From assembly GCA_021833625.1 (NCBI GenBank), contig JAKBEU010000002.1, positions 62,001 through 126,000 of the forward strand: 64,000 nt of DNA. Reading direction: 5' to 3'. The first letter of the stretch is position 1. Each line of letters opens with the position of its first letter. Positions 1 to 9,216 of the stretch are shown piece after piece. The position numbers were made by a program, and so were the translations under genes. The stretch comes from a bacterium (GTDB lineage Bacteria; Patescibacteriota; Microgenomatia; UBA1406; GWC2-37-13). Below the pieces are notes generated by a model. It saw only the letters and a list, made by a program, of their open reading frames with translations, did not search any database and had not been told where the DNA came from.

Positions 1-2
1 TA

Positions 3-566
3 CAGTTTTTCTTTCCCATATTCCTTTTGTTAAATATATATACGGCAGAACTTGTCTTAAAGATTAAAAATAAAACATTAAGTATGGTTTTTATATGCAT
101 TCTGATCGTTATTTCAATTCCTTACACGGTTGATGCATTGAAGGGATATGTAACCTTTCCCGGGGTCGTGAATGTTTCCCAAAGTGAAAAAGAAGCGCTT
201 TCTTTTTTGAGGGCGTTACCCGATGGGGTGATATATACCCCTGTGTATAAGCCAAACAGTTTATTAAACCAAACGGGGAATATCCCGCTTTTTAACCATG
301 TCGACTCCTCTTATGTTTCTGCATACACGGGGAAACAGACATTCTATACGAATTATGTTCAGCTACAGCTGCTGAATGTTCCATACGAAGAGAGAAAAAA
401 GCAAATAGCGCAAGGGGAGTGTGATCTCGTAAAAGGAATTGACTATGCGTATATTAACTCTTCGCAAGTGAACGACCTGTTTATGAAGAAGTGCATATTC
501 ATGAATAAAGATTTTGAAAAGAAATACTCCAAAGAAGGAATATCTGTTTACATAAAGATAAAATAG
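3..566 (+). CDS. C-terminal part of a membrane protein (cut by window start)
   Basis: The reading frame is open back to the window edge, so this is the end of a longer gene; the first start codon inside the window is a TTG at 27. The visible part has one hydrophobic segment (about residues 18-36 counted from the TTG) followed by a soluble tail of about 140 residues without a catalytic motif that I recognise. A last membrane helix plus a soluble tail is typical of the ends of large GT-C glycosyltransferase-like membrane proteins in these genomes, and such proteins fill the next 13 kb, so that identity is inferred. The gene is convergent with the next one and overlaps its end by 19 bases. Confidence 0.55.
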   Translation, partial: QFFFPIFLLLNIYTAELVLKIKNKTLSMVFICILIVISIPYTVDALKGYVTFPGVVNVSQSEKEALSFLRALPDGVIYTPVYKPNSLLNQTGNIPLFNHVDSSYVSAYTGKQTFYTNYVQLQLLNVPYEERKKQIAQGECDLVKGIDYAYINSSQVNDLFMKKCIFMNKDFEKKYSKEGISVYIKIK

Positions 567-2140
567 GCCACTTTGTTTGAATAATCTGAATACCAGATTT
601 TTTTCAGAGTTAAATTCATGATCAATTGTGCATACTTTCCTTCAGAAAAACATTCCGAAGACACTATTTGGATAACATTCGGTTCCTTCTGTTCCTTGAA
701 TTGGATACAGTCATAAAACTGAGGAGATATTACATCTGTTTCATTGTTAAAAAAAACATAGCTTCTATATAAGTGTATTTTGTTGTTTGTATAGACTTTT
801 TGTTGAAATAGTTTTTGGTTATTAACAATGTACTGAGAGATTTTTCTTTCGTGTTCGTTAAACAGTTCTCCTACAAGAATAGGCCGCCTGAAAAAAAATA
901 TATAAGAGAAATACGTAAAACTAATCATTATTATAACAAAGAATGCCAACGCTGCGGAATATTTCAACGGCTTATTCTTTATCCTTAAAAAAGCATCAAG
1001 CGCAAGCGCAGTGCCTTCAGCAATGATAAACGCATATCCAACCGATGAGAATATTCCCCTTATGCCAAAGGAAACTCCATTCAGACTTAGGAGGGAAGGC
1101 GTCATTCCCAAGGGAATAAATCCTAGAATAAAAAGTGATGTCTTATCCAATTTTTTTCCAAGAGCAGCAAATCCTAAGTAATAGAGAATAATGAACGGGA
1201 GTAGAAATTGTCCGCCACTGATACTGTTGTTTATGGCACTATAGTCGCCATCCTTAAATAGATATGTAAAATCCTGCCCCTTTACGAATGCGGAAATAAC
1301 GTAATTAGCCGACTCCGTAATCTTGTTGTCAAATATGGATTTAATAAGAGGAGGGGCAGAAGAAGTGTTTCTTTTAAAGATTACCGAGCTATCAAAATAT
1401 TTTGTATTCAAAAACACCACCTGATTAAACCTTTTTTGGGTAATATCTCTATCAATCAGGCCAACAGATAGGAGCAAACAGAAAATAAATATGACATACG
1501 GCAACAGGCTTTTAAACTTTTTTATCCCTTTATCGCTATTAAAAAAGAAGAATACATAGAGGATCACGATTGGTATCAGGATCCTAAAACCCTGATATGA
1601 GAAAAAGGATAGAAAATACAGCAAGAATGATATCTTTATATCTTTCTTAAGTTGGAAAAAGATGGCAAGCAGTAAAACCGGAAATGCAATGTTTATCTCA
1701 AATGCAAGTCTGCTTATATGGAAAAGCCAAGGAGAAAAGCAGGCTATGATGCTTGTAAAAAGAGCAATCTTTCTACTTTTTGTCAACAATTCAATCAATT
1801 TATATATTATTAAAACCGAAAAGCTTGAGATGAGTACGAAAGGAAGCCGTGCAAGAAAAACGCTTTTTGCGTTCATAAAAAGCCACCAAAATGCGGAGAA
1901 GTAGATAGACACAAAAGGGGTTTCCGGGGCAATATTTTTTACGGATAATGGCAAAAATGTACCTGAAAGATCCTTACCTGTCTTTGCTATCGAATAACCG
2001 GAAAGGGAGATGTCCCTTTCGTCATGCAAAAGGTTCAGTTGATCAAGAAAAGGAAGACGAATAAGAAAATAGAAGACTAAAATCCCCAAAATAAGCTTAT
2101 GGTTTTTTATCCAAGTCCATATTTTCTTTTTTCTAAGCAT
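548..2140 (-). CDS. GT-C family membrane glycosyltransferase (GT39/PMT-like)
   Basis: A protein of 530 residues with about ten or more hydrophobic segments and a short soluble C-terminus. After the first membrane helix comes an acidic pair (Asp40-Glu41 in HDERDIS), the usual place of the catalytic or metal-binding acid in GT-C enzymes, which transfer sugars from polyprenyl-phosphate donors on the outer face of the membrane. It is the last gene of a minus-strand cluster of related enzymes that starts near 13.9 kb. The ATG at 2140 puts the basic N-terminus directly before the first helix. Acceptor and sugar cannot be read from the sequence. Family placement is fairly safe; substrate is unknown. 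Confidence 0.75.
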   Translation of the reverse strand: MLRKKKIWTWIKNHKLILGILVFYFLIRLPFLDQLNLLHDERDISLSGYSIAKTGKDLSGTFLPLSVKNIAPETPFVSIYFSAFWWLFMNAKSVFLARLPFVLISSFSVLIIYKLIELLTKSRKIALFTSIIACFSPWLFHISRLAFEINIAFPVLLLAIFFQLKKDIKISFLLYFLSFFSYQGFRILIPIVILYVFFFFNSDKGIKKFKSLLPYVIFIFCLLLSVGLIDRDITQKRFNQVVFLNTKYFDSSVIFKRNTSSAPPLIKSIFDNKITESANYVISAFVKGQDFTYLFKDGDYSAINNSISGGQFLLPFIILYYLGFAALGKKLDKTSLFILGFIPLGMTPSLLSLNGVSFGIRGIFSSVGYAFIIAEGTALALDAFLRIKNKPLKYSAALAFFVIIMISFTYFSYIFFFRRPILVGELFNEHERKISQYIVNNQKLFQQKVYTNNKIHLYRSYVFFNNETDVISPQFYDCIQFKEQKEPNVIQIVSSECFSEGKYAQLIMNLTLKKIWYSDYSNKVAYFIFM

Positions 2141-2170
2141 AAATGTTTTGGGGTAAGGGACTTTTAAGTG

Positions 2171-3052
2171 TCAATTTAGTTTTTTTACAAGCCTGCTAAT
2201 AATCCTGTCTATGATTTTTTTTGGAGTCCAATATATCGTTTCATACAGACCCTTTGCAAAAAAGGTTTTTACTTCTTTTGTCGGTTCTTCATTTTTTACG
2301 GCGTATTTTTTATATTCCCAATAGTAGAAATAGACAAGAAAACCGTAGAACATCTGAAGGAAGGAGAGGACAAATCCGTGCATCCCGTCTTTATACCCTT
2401 TTGCTGCAAAATAGCGGCTGATAAATTCGGAAAGGCCGTCCTTTACGGCACTGTTTAACCGATACTCCTGACCGCTTTGTATCTTTTCGTTCGCTTGAGC
2501 CTTGGCATAACGTATTGCTTTCTCCAAATATTCATCGATGGATTCGTAGTTGTGGTGAATTATCGCAAGCTCTTCCTTTTGTTCAAGTTTTAATTCCGTT
2601 CCCTTTGCCTCCGGTTGGTGATGGATTTCAGTGGGCCAAATAACTGCATTTTTTTTAAACAAACGGATCTGATAATCGGGCCACCACCTGCTGTTCTGTA
2701 TCCATTTTCCGAAGATAATATTTTTTCTCGGAATGGATATGTAATCGTATTTTGCGTAACCAGCCCTTAGTATTTCTATAAGCGATGGGGGCAATACTTC
2801 ATCCGGATCAAGGAACAGCACATATTCATTGGACGCCATTTTCTTTAATTTTTCACGTATAAGCTCCACGTAAGGAACGGGAGGAAAGGGGATAACCTTT
2901 ACCGATGCTGACGATGATAATTGGATTTTAAGTTCATCGCTCATTCCAATATCTGCAATAAGTATCTCTTCAGCAAGTTGTTTTAGGGAGTTGAGAGATT
3001 CGTTTATATGTTTTGACGATCTTTTCACCACCATGATGCCGGTTATTGCCAT
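2171..3052 (-). CDS. Family 2 glycosyltransferase
   Basis: A protein of 293 residues with a GT2 (GT-A fold) pattern: an N-terminal beta-alpha start, then FLDPDEVLPP at about residues 95-104, which carries the DxD-like metal and nucleotide-sugar binding motif. It resembles the small LPS core glycosyltransferases (WaaE/KdtX type), including the WWPDYQIRLF segment common in that group. The C-terminal part holds hydrophobic and basic stretches that may lie on the membrane. It is 3 bases from the flippase gene upstream and is probably cotranscribed. The likely role is transfer of a sugar onto a lipid-linked glycan at the cytoplasmic face; donor and acceptor are unknown. Confidence 0.8.
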   Translation of the reverse strand: MAITGIMVVKRSSKHINESLNSLKQLAEEILIADIGMSDELKIQLSSSASVKVIPFPPVPYVELIREKLKKMASNEYVLFLDPDEVLPPSLIEILRAGYAKYDYISIPRKNIIFGKWIQNSRWWPDYQIRLFKKNAVIWPTEIHHQPEAKGTELKLEQKEELAIIHHNYESIDEYLEKAIRYAKAQANEKIQSGQEYRLNSAVKDGLSEFISRYFAAKGYKDGMHGFVLSFLQMFYGFLVYFYYWEYKKYAVKNEEPTKEVKTFFAKGLYETIYWTPKKIIDRIISRLVKKLN

Positions 3053-3055
3053 ATT

Positions 3056-4501
3056 TTATTGTACAAATAACGAACGTAATTCCTTGAACAGATTTATTTT
3101 GAACAGGAAATAGAGGCTTGAAAAATATATTCCGGCACCGAGCGTTGCCGAAAGACCGAGCGCAATTAAGTGTGAGTGGATAGTAAGATTTACGAGAATG
3201 GCGATAAAAGCCATAAGACAGGTAGAGACAAATGGTTTGTATACCGCAGTAATAAATCTAAACCCCACAAATTGCTGCGTTTTGTAAATAACAAGAAGGG
3301 AACTGAGTGAAATAATCGAGACTGTTATCGGGAATCCGTAATAGGAAAAGGCGTGAGTAAGGGGCGGCACCAATAGCCACGTTACGACAGTCCAAATAGT
3401 CATAAAAAAGAGTGAAATCTTGACCTTTCCGAGGGCGTTGGTAATGTTGAGAAGTGGGGACGAAAATGAAGCCAAGAACGCTGAAAAACAGAAAAGATAC
3501 AAGAGGGGGAGAGCAGGAAGCCATTTACCGTATTTCGGAATAAGATGAACGATGTGTTCCATCGAGATGGTCATCCCAAACATAACCGGTGCAAGAAGCG
3601 CAGTCTGCAGGAATAAGATTCTTTCCACAAGTTGTTTTATTCGCTCTTTGTCATGCTGCAGTCGGGAAATAACGGGAAAGAGGACTCTTGTTATATTATC
3701 CATGATGATGCGAATCGGGGCTTCGGCCCATTTTTTTGCCCACCCGATATATCCTACGCCCTCAAACCCTACGACTTTGCCCAAAAACAACATGATGAGG
3801 TCATCTTTAAATAGGGCAAGAAATGAACTGGCTTGGAATGGAACTCCAAAACGGAGCAGTGTCCGTAGTGAATCACGTGAAATTCCAAACGTAGGTTTCC
3901 AAGGAGAAATGATATAAATTATGACGACGCCTACCACTGAGCGAAGAATGACAGCTACGGTAAATGAGGCAAGTCCGAACTTCAGAAATGCGCACCCGAT
4001 AACCGCAGCATAAAAAACGGTGCTTTCAATCACCTGGACGAATACGATTTTTTGAAATTGAATTTTGCGTTCAAGAAGAATTGAAGGGAGGGTCTTGAGC
4101 GAGGAGAGAAAGAAACCAAACAGAAGTGCCCAGTATAAATACATTCCCTGAAGAGGAAGCTTATAGAAGGCAACTACAAAATGCGTCCCGAGATATCCAA
4201 CGAGGACAATCGTAAGAACGAGTATTTGCTGGATGCTGAAGGTGGTGACAAAATCTTCTCTTGTCGTCTCTTTTTTTTGGATGAGGGACGCCGCAAGTCC
4301 GATATCGGAGAAATAATTGAGTACGGAGATAATCGATAAAACCGTGATATACATGCCGAATATGGCAGGGGAAAGGAGAATAGTAACGACGAGGTTTGCA
4401 ACAAGTCCTAAAAATGCAGAATATCCGCTTTGAAAAAAAAGGCTAAAAGCACTCACGATTCCCCTTCGTTTTATGTGTTTATATTGTTCAGTCTGTTCCA
4501 T
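3056..4501 (-). CDS. Wzx-type polysaccharide flippase (MOP superfamily)
   Basis: A protein of 481 residues with about 12-14 hydrophobic helices arranged as in the polysaccharide transporter (PST) branch of the MOP superfamily: a Ser/Phe-rich first helix after a short basic N-terminus, and a repeated two-half layout. Such proteins move undecaprenyl-diphosphate-linked glycans across the cytoplasmic membrane. The start at 4501 lies inside the end of the upstream gene (31-base overlap), which suggests translational coupling. Its place among glycosyltransferases supports a role in export of a surface glycan or teichoic-acid-like polymer. A lipid II-type flippase (MurJ) is less likely because the whole context is capsule or glycan-like. 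Confidence 0.85.
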   Translation of the reverse strand: MEQTEQYKHIKRRGIVSAFSLFFQSGYSAFLGLVANLVVTILLSPAIFGMYITVLSIISVLNYFSDIGLAASLIQKKETTREDFVTTFSIQQILVLTIVLVGYLGTHFVVAFYKLPLQGMYLYWALLFGFFLSSLKTLPSILLERKIQFQKIVFVQVIESTVFYAAVIGCAFLKFGLASFTVAVILRSVVGVVIIYIISPWKPTFGISRDSLRTLLRFGVPFQASSFLALFKDDLIMLFLGKVVGFEGVGYIGWAKKWAEAPIRIIMDNITRVLFPVISRLQHDKERIKQLVERILFLQTALLAPVMFGMTISMEHIVHLIPKYGKWLPALPLLYLFCFSAFLASFSSPLLNITNALGKVKISLFFMTIWTVVTWLLVPPLTHAFSYYGFPITVSIISLSSLLVIYKTQQFVGFRFITAVYKPFVSTCLMAFIAILVNLTIHSHLIALGLSATLGAGIYFSSLYFLFKINLFKELRSLFVQ

Positions 4502-6180
4502 AATTTTCTGTTAAAGGCAACAACCCCCAACCCAACGATTGTGAGAATAGTAATGTAGTTGCCTATCGTTTCGGTTATTGTTTCTTTATATATTACCCTG
4601 ATGGTAGACGATTTTGTTACGGAAAGAATAGGTCTTCCCAAAGAGTCGAATGATTTTGGAACAAGGATCTTGCCGTTAACGGTAATTTGCCAAAAAGGAA
4701 AGTAAAGAGTATTAATCGTTATTGTTTGGTCAGCGAGGCTTACCGCCTCTTTTTCATAGGGAAGATTTTTTTTTATCGAAAGGGATTTGGTACTCCCAAG
4801 AAAAGGCGAGTAATCTCCGGGCTTCGTCATGAGCTTTTGGGGAGTTTTGTAATTCATCCATTTTTGGTAATTTGCGGTCCGGGGAAGATATTCTGGTATC
4901 GCATAAGCTATGCTCTTGTAAATATATTCGTCAGAGACATATTTTGAATAATATTCATTGTATGTTACTCTCCACGGATGTCTAAAATAGGGACGCGATG
5001 AAGAAAGCATCATTATTACAAGCAAAAGGGTAAGAGGTTGAACAACAATTCTTATAATTCGATTTTTTATTGCATTAACCAAATATCCTGCAAAAAAAGC
5101 TATGAAGAAAAGGAAAAAAGAATTAAATCGCCATGGGAATTGGAACGCTGCCAAGACGAAAGAAAATATTTTCCAAAGAAACGTAGAGATATCAAACATC
5201 ATAAATAAAGACATGATGCCAAAAAATGAAACAATAATATATTTCGCATTTCCTTTCGGAAACCGCCTCTTGTGAAAGAGAACTGAGAAAATCCAAGCCA
5301 AGAATCCGAATACTCCTAAGACAAGCTGTATTTTGCCTAGTTTAAAGGACATTCCGTCATTACAACCGATTCCTGATCCTCCCAATTCCCAGGTCGGAGA
5401 ACTCCATAGCTGTAGAGGGCAGAGGAAGTGGTCTGCGTAGGGAGTTTTTTCTGCCTGTGCTTTAGCAAAAGTAAGAGATGATTCAAGTCCAAGCGGAAGG
5501 AAAAAATACGCAGATAACAGTAATGCGGTAAAGATTGCCAATAGGTTCTTTTTATAACCTTTTATCGCAAAGCTGTAGAGAATAAATAAAAGGAATCCAA
5601 TTATGGAAAGCACGTTGTGTGAAGTGAGCGCAAAGCTTACCGTAACTACGGTAGCAACAAAAGTAAGTGGGGATTTGCTTTTGCCGTTTTTTTCAAGAAA
5701 ATACAGTGAAAGGGGAAGGAACGCTATAAACCACAGCTCACCGATATTCCCACGGGCAAAGATTTCCGTCGCAATCCAAATGGAACTCGTGTACACGGTT
5801 GCCGCAACGAGACCTGCTTCAAATGAAAAAAGTGTGGAGATATACAGATACATGAAGACAAACATTGCCAAAATAACAAGAAAAAAAGAGGTCTTAGCAG
5901 CTGCAACAATGGGAACCCCAATAACGTTCAAGAGTCCTCCTACCCAATAGGAAAAAGGAGCATAGAAATTAAAAACGGGGAATCCCATCCCAAATGAAAA
6001 ATGCGGAGCCAAGCGAGGGGGGATCTGGAGATTCTTAAGTGAGAACGCAAACTCCTTCATCCTTCCCACCTGGGTATCATCGTGGAACGAAAAAAACTTC
6101 GCTTCAAAGGGTTGAAGATGCCACCCCAAGAAATAGATGACGCCTATTAAAACTGCAATAAAAACAATATGTCTTTTCAC
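4471..6180 (-). CDS. Large membrane protein, PTPS-related/YfhO-like (GT-C fold)
   Basis: A protein of 569 residues with a GTG start and about 11-13 membrane helices. The first extracytoplasmic loop carries a double Asp (FHDDTQVGR, about residues 32-40) followed by a stretch ending in GMGFPVFNFYAPF. This layout is typical of the 6-pyruvoyl-tetrahydropterin-synthase-related membrane domain and of YfhO-like glycosyltransferases. The name is historical; a GT-C sugar-transfer role is more plausible here. A soluble C-terminal domain of about 130 residues with beta-rich character follows, then one last helix. A TATAAT box lies 6 nt before the GTG, so the gene may have its own leaderless transcript. 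Substrate unknown. Confidence 0.7.
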   Translation of the reverse strand: MKRHIVFIAVLIGVIYFLGWHLQPFEAKFFSFHDDTQVGRMKEFAFSLKNLQIPPRLAPHFSFGMGFPVFNFYAPFSYWVGGLLNVIGVPIVAAAKTSFFLVILAMFVFMYLYISTLFSFEAGLVAATVYTSSIWIATEIFARGNIGELWFIAFLPLSLYFLEKNGKSKSPLTFVATVVTVSFALTSHNVLSIIGFLLFILYSFAIKGYKKNLLAIFTALLLSAYFFLPLGLESSLTFAKAQAEKTPYADHFLCPLQLWSSPTWELGGSGIGCNDGMSFKLGKIQLVLGVFGFLAWIFSVLFHKRRFPKGNAKYIIVSFFGIMSLFMMFDISTFLWKIFSFVLAAFQFPWRFNSFFLFFIAFFAGYLVNAIKNRIIRIVVQPLTLLLVIMMLSSSRPYFRHPWRVTYNEYYSKYVSDEYIYKSIAYAIPEYLPRTANYQKWMNYKTPQKLMTKPGDYSPFLGSTKSLSIKKNLPYEKEAVSLADQTITINTLYFPFWQITVNGKILVPKSFDSLGRPILSVTKSSTIRVIYKETITETIGNYITILTIVGLGVVAFNRKLWNRLNNINT

Positions 6181-6186
6181 GTATCA

Positions 6187-6192
6187 ATTATA
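6187..6192 (-). promoter_or_regulatory. -10 box before a GTG-started gene
   Basis: On the minus strand TATAAT is followed by 6 nt and then the GTG start at 6180. With transcription starting about 7 nt after the box, the message would begin at or next to the GTG. No good -35 is visible. It would give the gene at 4471-6180 a promoter inside the glycan cluster. Confidence 0.45.
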
Positions 6193-6216
6193 CAACAGTC
6201 ACCGAATCTGAATCGC

Positions 6217-7731
6217 TTATTTCGTCAACTCAAACAGCATGATTGCTGATGTTTTCGTGGCCTTGTAGAAGGTTTGGAGAAGCTTCATTGGCCAATCCGT
6301 CGGATAGCTAAGTTCGTGTGCGGTAACTACATACACGTAGTTTTTCCCAATATCTTTCTGATAAGGGAGCAAACTTTCTTTTGTCAAAGGCCAAAGGCCT
6401 ACGATTGAAATGTTCGTATCCGAAGGAAGGATATAGGTATTGAGCAAATCGCCGGTCAGTCCGAAATTCCCTTCAGCCAATATGATAACCGGTTTCTCTT
6501 TTGATTTTGCTCTTGCGAAAGCGACTATTTCCTTTATCCCGTATCCGACCGGAGTTCCGATAACATATTGACCCCTATCTGTTGGCGGAAAGATAATATT
6601 TTGATAATTTGTCCACATGGGGTATTCGAATATAAGAAGCGTGCCGACAATGAAGGAAAGAAGCACTGCCGACAGCTTAGCATTTTTTATCTGTCCAAGT
6701 AGATAAGCGGTAAGAATAACAAGCAAGGTTCCAAAGAATATTATGTAACGGGGGAAAAGAACTCTTGTCATGAATGAAATCCCAAGATAGGGAACCAGTA
6801 GCCAAAAGGAAAAGAAAACGAACAAACGGATATTTTTTTTGAATAAAAAATAAAGGGCAACCAGAGCAAAAGGAACGATTATCCACCCCGATTCAGAAAA
6901 GACAAAATAGGGAACAGTTTTGAGGTTGGAAAACACGACGGCAAACGGATCGCGGATCCACTCACCAAACGTCATGACGAATGTCGAATTCTTACCGGTA
7001 ATATAGTGCATGTAGGGAGAGAGCATTTGAATGCGGTAAATCAGCTGAGAAAGCGCGAAGCTGACCGCAAAAAGGAGAATATAGTTAAGGATTCTGAGGA
7101 CCGGTTTTTTTCCATATTGGATAAAAAGGAACGCGGCACAGAAGCTTACTCCAAAAAACATCTGCACTGATGATTTAGCAAGAAGGCCAAATCCGGCAAC
7201 CATGCCGAATAGCAGTGCAATGTCAAGACGAAGGGATTTCGCAAGAACAATAGAAAGGAAAAGGATCCAGATAAAAAAAGCGTTCACTCCAGAGTCGATA
7301 AGCGCCATCCGGTCATAAAAAAGAAAATAAGGAGTGAATATATAGAGAAGTACCCCTATCCACGCAGTTTTTTTCCCAAAAAGATAGTATAAAAGGAAAA
7401 AAAGTCCGCACAGTGCAAAAAGCCCTGTTGCAACTGAGAAAAATCTTCCTCCAAGGAGAGGGTCATTTGGAAATAGTTTGAGAAACGGAATAGTTCCCCA
7501 TGTCTGGAGCGGTTGCCTTCCGTCCGTAAGGGAGACAAATCTCTGCGAAGCGTCGTGCCATGCTATTTTTGCCCAATGAATATATATTCCCTCGTCCGTA
7601 AAAATGGGAAGGAGAAGAATGTTGTAAAGTCGTGTTGCGAGAAACAAAGCAACTGTTCCTATCGCTGCAAAAACGTCCTTTTTTGTTATGTTTTTTTTGA
7701 CCCAGTTTATTATTTGTTCAAATTCAGTCAT
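6217..7731 (-). CDS. GT39-like membrane glycosyltransferase
   Basis: A protein of 504 residues with many hydrophobic helices. The Asp46-Glu47 pair in FTDEGIYIHW follows the first helix and is the expected catalytic acid of the dolichyl-phosphate-mannose protein mannosyltransferase/ArnT group; the tail is soluble. The ATG at 7731 is preceded on the minus strand by a TATAAT box about 14 nt away (7746-7751) and by a second similar hexamer next to the ATG. The gene therefore may be transcribed separately from those upstream. It is separated by 36 and 39 bases from its neighbours. The enzyme probably moves a sugar from a polyprenyl-phosphate donor to a surface acceptor; identity unknown. Confidence 0.78.
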   Translation of the reverse strand: MTEFEQIINWVKKNITKKDVFAAIGTVALFLATRLYNILLLPIFTDEGIYIHWAKIAWHDASQRFVSLTDGRQPLQTWGTIPFLKLFPNDPLLGGRFFSVATGLFALCGLFFLLYYLFGKKTAWIGVLLYIFTPYFLFYDRMALIDSGVNAFFIWILFLSIVLAKSLRLDIALLFGMVAGFGLLAKSSVQMFFGVSFCAAFLFIQYGKKPVLRILNYILLFAVSFALSQLIYRIQMLSPYMHYITGKNSTFVMTFGEWIRDPFAVVFSNLKTVPYFVFSESGWIIVPFALVALYFLFKKNIRLFVFFSFWLLVPYLGISFMTRVLFPRYIIFFGTLLVILTAYLLGQIKNAKLSAVLLSFIVGTLLIFEYPMWTNYQNIIFPPTDRGQYVIGTPVGYGIKEIVAFARAKSKEKPVIILAEGNFGLTGDLLNTYILPSDTNISIVGLWPLTKESLLPYQKDIGKNYVYVVTAHELSYPTDWPMKLLQTFYKATKTSAIMLFELTK

Positions 7732-7770
7732 AGTATAGTGATGTAATTATACAAATATCGCAAAAAGAGT

Positions 7771-9216
7771 TCATCTCATCATCAGGACATATTGTTTGTT
7801 TTCTGTATCTGCCCGTCTCAATCCGGACGGCAGAGTAAGTATTTTTTCATCATTCTTCTCAAAGATAAAACAACTAGCTTTTTTTGCCTGTTTCAAACGG
7901 TCTTGAAACGATCCAACAGAATAGTCATTGTTAGTTTTTATATTCGCATAATAGGCCATTGACGGATGATCTCCCCACCATGTTGTGGTGTGGATGACAA
8001 GGTCCATTGAAGCGAGCGTGGCATAAGAAGTGCGGGTATTTTCACTTACCAGAATGGACAGATTTTTACACCCGATCTTATTGGCGTTCTGCGCGACTTC
8101 AGTGTGACTGTCCCATGAGGAATAGTTGGTTGTCAGGGGTGCAAACGGCGAATATCCAAAAAAGGTAAAAAATATCAGTAAAATGAAGCCCGCAACTCCT
8201 ACTTGTATCCAGGTTTTTTTAATACAACTAACACAATAAACGGCCAAATAAGCAAATTGTGGGAATACCGGGTAGAGATACCAGGCAATCTTTGTTTTTG
8301 TAACGTTTAAAAATAAAAACCAGGGAACAAAAAGAAGGGAGAAATATGCCGCTTTGCTTTTGTTTTTTAAGAATGTAATGCCGAGAATCAGAACAGAGAG
8401 AATTGCCGGTATGACCGCATATTTCATTTGTTCAAGCAGCAGATCTATGTAGAAAGTGCGTTGCCCAAAATGCTGTTCAATGGAAGCGGTTACGCGCTTA
8501 AATTGATTGTCTAGAAAATGATATTGGATAAACTCCTGCCGATAAACGGCGTATGCCCATATAAACCACAACGAGGCAATTGCAAATTGCAGGGCAATTG
8601 TTTTCAGATAAGAATAAAACTCTTTTCTATTTTTCTTCTTATTAAGAATATAAATCCAGACTTCATAAAGAAAGATCATTCCCAAGGGATAAAACCCGAG
8701 AAGGGATTTGCTCAGTACTCCTATTAGGAGGAACAAAGTTCCCAGCAGGCGACGTTTGTAAAAAAGCGCATATCCAAACCAACCGATAACCAAGAATACG
8801 TCAACATTGACTACTTGATTTCTTTGGAGATAGGAGGGGAGATATGTCGTAATGATGACGGTTGTCAGGGCAACTACGACGGACCGTGAGTATTGGACGG
8901 CAAATAAATAAATGAGCGTGAAAGCAACGGCGCTCAGTAGCACCGTAAGAACTCTCATGGAAACTTCGTTTTGAACAGGGAGGAGGGTCATAAGTCCGTA
9001 CGCAAAAGGAACGAGAGGTGGCTTGTCCAACCAAACTTTCCCTTGCCAAAGGGGAACGGGGGAATGGGCCTTTATCATTTCTTTTCCCAGCTGTACATAG
9101 ATGCTTTCATCCCAATCGTAAAACGGCCGTACATCGGATATTACCTTATAACTGTTAATACTCAAAAAAAACAGGATAAAAACGATAAAGAAAAAGTGTT
9201 TTTTTATGTTTTCCAT
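7771..9216 (-). CDS. GT39/ArnT-like membrane glycosyltransferase
   Basis: A protein of 481 residues from the ATG at 9216; an upstream in-frame TTG at 9237 would add seven residues, but the ATG overlaps the end of the preceding gene by 13 bases and is the simpler choice. After the first helix comes YDWDESIY with the acid pair Asp36-Glu37, then WLDKPPLVPF, the Lys-Pro-Pro-Leu motif typical of ArnT/GT39 enzymes. About ten more helices and a soluble C-terminal domain of about 100 residues follow. The class transfers sugars from polyprenyl-phosphate carriers outside the membrane. Specific substrate not recognisable. Confidence 0.8.
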   Translation of the reverse strand: MENIKKHFFFIVFILFFLSINSYKVISDVRPFYDWDESIYVQLGKEMIKAHSPVPLWQGKVWLDKPPLVPFAYGLMTLLPVQNEVSMRVLTVLLSAVAFTLIYLFAVQYSRSVVVALTTVIITTYLPSYLQRNQVVNVDVFLVIGWFGYALFYKRRLLGTLFLLIGVLSKSLLGFYPLGMIFLYEVWIYILNKKKNRKEFYSYLKTIALQFAIASLWFIWAYAVYRQEFIQYHFLDNQFKRVTASIEQHFGQRTFYIDLLLEQMKYAVIPAILSVLILGITFLKNKSKAAYFSLLFVPWFLFLNVTKTKIAWYLYPVFPQFAYLAVYCVSCIKKTWIQVGVAGFILLIFFTFFGYSPFAPLTTNYSSWDSHTEVAQNANKIGCKNLSILVSENTRTSYATLASMDLVIHTTTWWGDHPSMAYYANIKTNNDYSVGSFQDRLKQAKKASCFIFEKNDEKILTLPSGLRRADTENKQYVLMMR